A program made the translations under genes and the position numbers. The notes beneath the pieces are model-generated. The model did no database searches. It saw nothing but the letters and a program-made list of their open reading frames with translations, and was not told where the DNA came from. A DNA stretch of 12,294 bases from Candidatus Omnitrophota bacterium (lineage in GTDB: Bacteria; Omnitrophota; Gorgyraeia; Zapsychrales; Zapsychraceae), in NCBI GenBank assembly GCA_020430005.1, contig JAGQKQ010000035.1, positions 1-12,294 on the forward strand. Reading direction: 5' to 3'. Numbering within the stretch: position 1 is the first letter of the stretch; each line of letters starts with the position of its first letter. Positions 10,743-12,294 of the stretch are shown here, piece after piece.

Positions 10743-12014
10743 TTAATAAATCTTTCCCCATAATCCGCCGGCGTAAACGGCTTTGTCGCCAAGCTCTTCT
10801 TCAATCCGAAGAAGTTCGTTGTACTTGGCCAGACGGTCGGTACGGGATAATGATCCGGTTTTAATTTGCCCAACACCGGTGGCCACCGCTAAATGCGCGA
10901 TGGTGACATCTTCGGTTTCGCCGGACCGGTGGGAAATAATGGATGTATATTTATTCGCCTTCGCGAGGTTGATCGCGTCCAACGTTTCGCTTAAGGAACC
11001 GATTTGGTTAACCTTTACAAGAATCGAATTGCCAACGCCCTGGTCGATCCCTTGCTGGAGCCGTTTGACGTTGGTCACAAATAAGTCGTCGCCCACCAGC
11101 TGAACGCTGCCGCCGATCTTGGTGGTCATTTGCTTCCAGCCGCTCCAGTCGTTTTCGTCGAGGCCGTCTTCGATAGAAATGAGCGGTGTGTTTTTGAGCA
11201 TATCGGCGTAAACATCAACCATTTCGGCCGCGCTTAATTGCTGCCCGTTATAGCCGTACTTGCCGTCTTTGTGGAATTCTGATGAGGCCGCGTCGAGCGC
11301 GATGAACACATCTTTATCCGGGGTGTATCCGGCTTTTTCGATGGCCTCTAGAATGACGGAAATGCCTTCTTCGTTGCTGCCCAAGTTCGGCGCGAACCCG
11401 CCTTCGTCTCCCACAGAGGTGCTTAAGCCCTTGCTGTGCAGAATGCTTTTAAGGTTATGAAAAACTTCGGTCGCCATCCGTAATGCCTCCGAAAATGACG
11501 GGGCGCCTAACGGGGCGATCATGAATTCCTGGATGTCTAAGTTATTATCGGCATGCGAACCGCCGTTGATGATATTCATGAGAGGCACCGGAAGGATCTT
11601 GGCATCGTCACCGCCAAGGTACTTATATAAAGGAAGACCCTGCTCCTGAGCGGCCGCGCGGGCCACGGCTAAGGACACCCCCAAAATGGCGTTGGCCCCC
11701 AGTTTACCTTTGTTTTCCGTGCCGTCCATGTTGAGCATTTCTTTGTCGAGGGCTTTGAAGTCCGCTTCTTTGCCGACAAGTGTGTTGGCGATCAGGCCGT
11801 TGACATTTTCGACAGCCTTGCTGACGCCCTTGCCCATCCACTTTGATTTATCACCATCGCGTAATTCAATGGCTTCGTGTTCACCGGTGGACGCGCCTGA
11901 AGGCACGGCCGCGCGGGCGATGACGCCGCTTTCTAAATGAACATCGACTTCCACCGTCGGATTTCCCCTGGAATCGAGGATTTGACGCGCTTTGATTTTA
12001 GAAATTTTTCCCAT
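10743..12014 (-). CDS. eno: Enolase (phosphopyruvate hydratase)
   Basis: A full-length 423-residue enolase that interconverts 2-phosphoglycerate and phosphoenolpyruvate in cytosolic glycolysis and gluconeogenesis. N-terminal part: DSRGNPTVEVDV and the mobile loop SGASTGEHEA (residues 39-48). The TIM-barrel active site is complete: H154 (GSHADNN) and E163 (IQEF) for substrate contact, E204 (VGDEGGFAP) as general acid/base, metal ligands D241 (ALDAASSEF), E282 (SIEDGLDE) and D309 (LVGDDLFVTN), catalytic base K334 (VKVNQIGS), H362-R363-S364 (SHRSGETED) and K385 (QIKTGSLSR). Length fits the usual 415-435. The ATG follows AAGGA by about 8 nt. It is the first gene of an eno-ftsB-tRNA cluster. Codon use is more GC-rich than in the Rhs gene, as expected for a highly expressed gene or for a gene of different origin. 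Confidence 0.99.
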   Translation of the reverse strand: MGKISKIKARQILDSRGNPTVEVDVHLESGVIARAAVPSGASTGEHEAIELRDGDKSKWMGKGVSKAVENVNGLIANTLVGKEADFKALDKEMLNMDGTENKGKLGANAILGVSLAVARAAAQEQGLPLYKYLGGDDAKILPVPLMNIINGGSHADNNLDIQEFMIAPLGAPSFSEALRMATEVFHNLKSILHSKGLSTSVGDEGGFAPNLGSNEEGISVILEAIEKAGYTPDKDVFIALDAASSEFHKDGKYGYNGQQLSAAEMVDVYADMLKNTPLISIEDGLDENDWSGWKQMTTKIGGSVQLVGDDLFVTNVKRLQQGIDQGVGNSILVKVNQIGSLSETLDAINLAKANKYTSIISHRSGETEDVTIAHLAVATGVGQIKTGSLSRTDRLAKYNELLRIEEELGDKAVYAGGLWGKIY

Positions 12015-12019
12015 GATTG

Positions 12020-12026
12020 ATTCCTT
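12020..12026 (-). promoter_or_regulatory. Ribosome-binding site of eno
   Basis: AAAGGA on the minus strand lies about 7-8 nt before the ATG at 12014 and supports this start; the protein begins MGKISKIKARQILDSRG, the usual enolase N-terminus. Confidence 0.7.
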
Positions 12027-12088
12027 TTTTATATTGAGTTGAAAATTTATTAGATTTGAAATGAGTTATCTTAATGAAGTAAGTCAGC

Positions 12089-12117
12089 AAATTATCACAG
12101 TTTTTGGGATAAGTCAA
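12089..12117 (-). promoter_or_regulatory. Sigma70-type promoter of eno
   Basis: On the minus strand TTGACT (12117-12112, five of six bases of the -35 consensus) is followed by an AT-rich -10: TAATTT with a 17-bp spacer (12094-12089) or GATAAT with 15 bp (12096-12091), preceded by TG. Transcription would begin near 12082, giving an AT-rich leader of about 68 nt that contains the AAGGA ribosome site. Confidence 0.65.
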
Positions 12118-12294
12118 GGATCTGATGGACTATGCACTTCGGCGCGGGAGGATCATAGACCATCCCCTACACCCTAACCCCTGCCCCCTAAGCCCTGCCC
12201 CCAACACACCCCCCTTCCTTTTCCAAAATTCTTTCCCCTTCCCGCTCTTATTCTTAACTCTTCCCTGCCGTTTGTACTTCCACCCTCACAAAAA
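12118..12294. other. C-rich region upstream of eno
   Basis: No gene seen. Next to the eno -35 is an inverted repeat (12124-12134 with 12154-12164, 10 of 11 bases, 19-bp spacer). Beyond it, 12164-12214 has seven runs of three to six C on the plus strand (G runs on the minus strand, which is the coding strand of eno). The rest to the window edge is pyrimidine-rich on the plus strand with few G. No open frame with a recognisable product is present. Confidence 0.6.

Noticed and set aside
10406..11940. Plus-strand frames opposite ftsB and eno.
   Set aside because: They are antisense to well-recognised genes and have Ser/Pro/Leu-rich composition typical of shadow frames.
12164..12214. Telomere-like repeat.
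   Set aside because: The TTAGGG-like units are irregular and internal to a bacterial intergenic region next to eno.

Overview
The window is a bacterial chromosome segment in which every gene I can support lies on the minus strand. No single marker fixes the phylum. Enolase followed by an FtsB/DivIC-type gene and a giant secreted YD-repeat protein would fit a Gram-negative lineage such as the Omnitrophota/PVC area or Deltaproteobacteria-like groups; this is a guess from gene content only.

Right part (about 10.2-12.3 kb): a housekeeping cluster read right to left. A C-rich intergenic tract and an inverted repeat lie upstream of a clear sigma70-type promoter. Then come eno (enolase, complete, all catalytic residues present), a small spacer built of two inverted arrays of a 7-bp repeat, a small FtsB/DivIC-like division protein, the initiator tRNA (CAU) and a strong intrinsic terminator that begins right at the tRNA 3' end.

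Middle (9.54-10.18 kb): about 640 bp without a convincing gene. It holds several short inverted repeats and, at its left end, a plausible promoter and a good Shine-Dalgarno for the next gene.

Left part (1-9535): one uninterrupted reading frame of at least 3178 codons that runs off the left edge of the window. I followed it by translation, checking codon phase at many points, and found no stop or frameshift. It encodes a Sec-exported Rhs/YD-repeat protein of the SpvB/TcdB type: signal peptide, SpvB-like domain, six FG-GAP/VCBS calcium-loop repeats about 50 residues apart, a TcdB-middle-like domain, a first YD-repeat block, a roughly 1,080-residue insertion, a second YD block with the canonical Rhs core-associated C-terminal motif (P-x4-DP-x-G), and a variable C-terminal region cut by the window edge.

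The most unusual part is the insertion between the two YD blocks. It opens with three tandem modules of about 110-118 residues, each carrying a pair of His-x-His motifs 30-33 residues apart. Six such motifs occur in strict order, resembling the metal-binding HxH motifs at the tips of phage T4-type tail fibres. They are followed by a 97-residue tandem duplication, fibronectin-III-like domains and an unrecognised beta-rich domain. I infer a giant surface or secreted Rhs protein carrying a phage-fibre-like, probably ligand-binding appendage in the middle of its Rhs shell.
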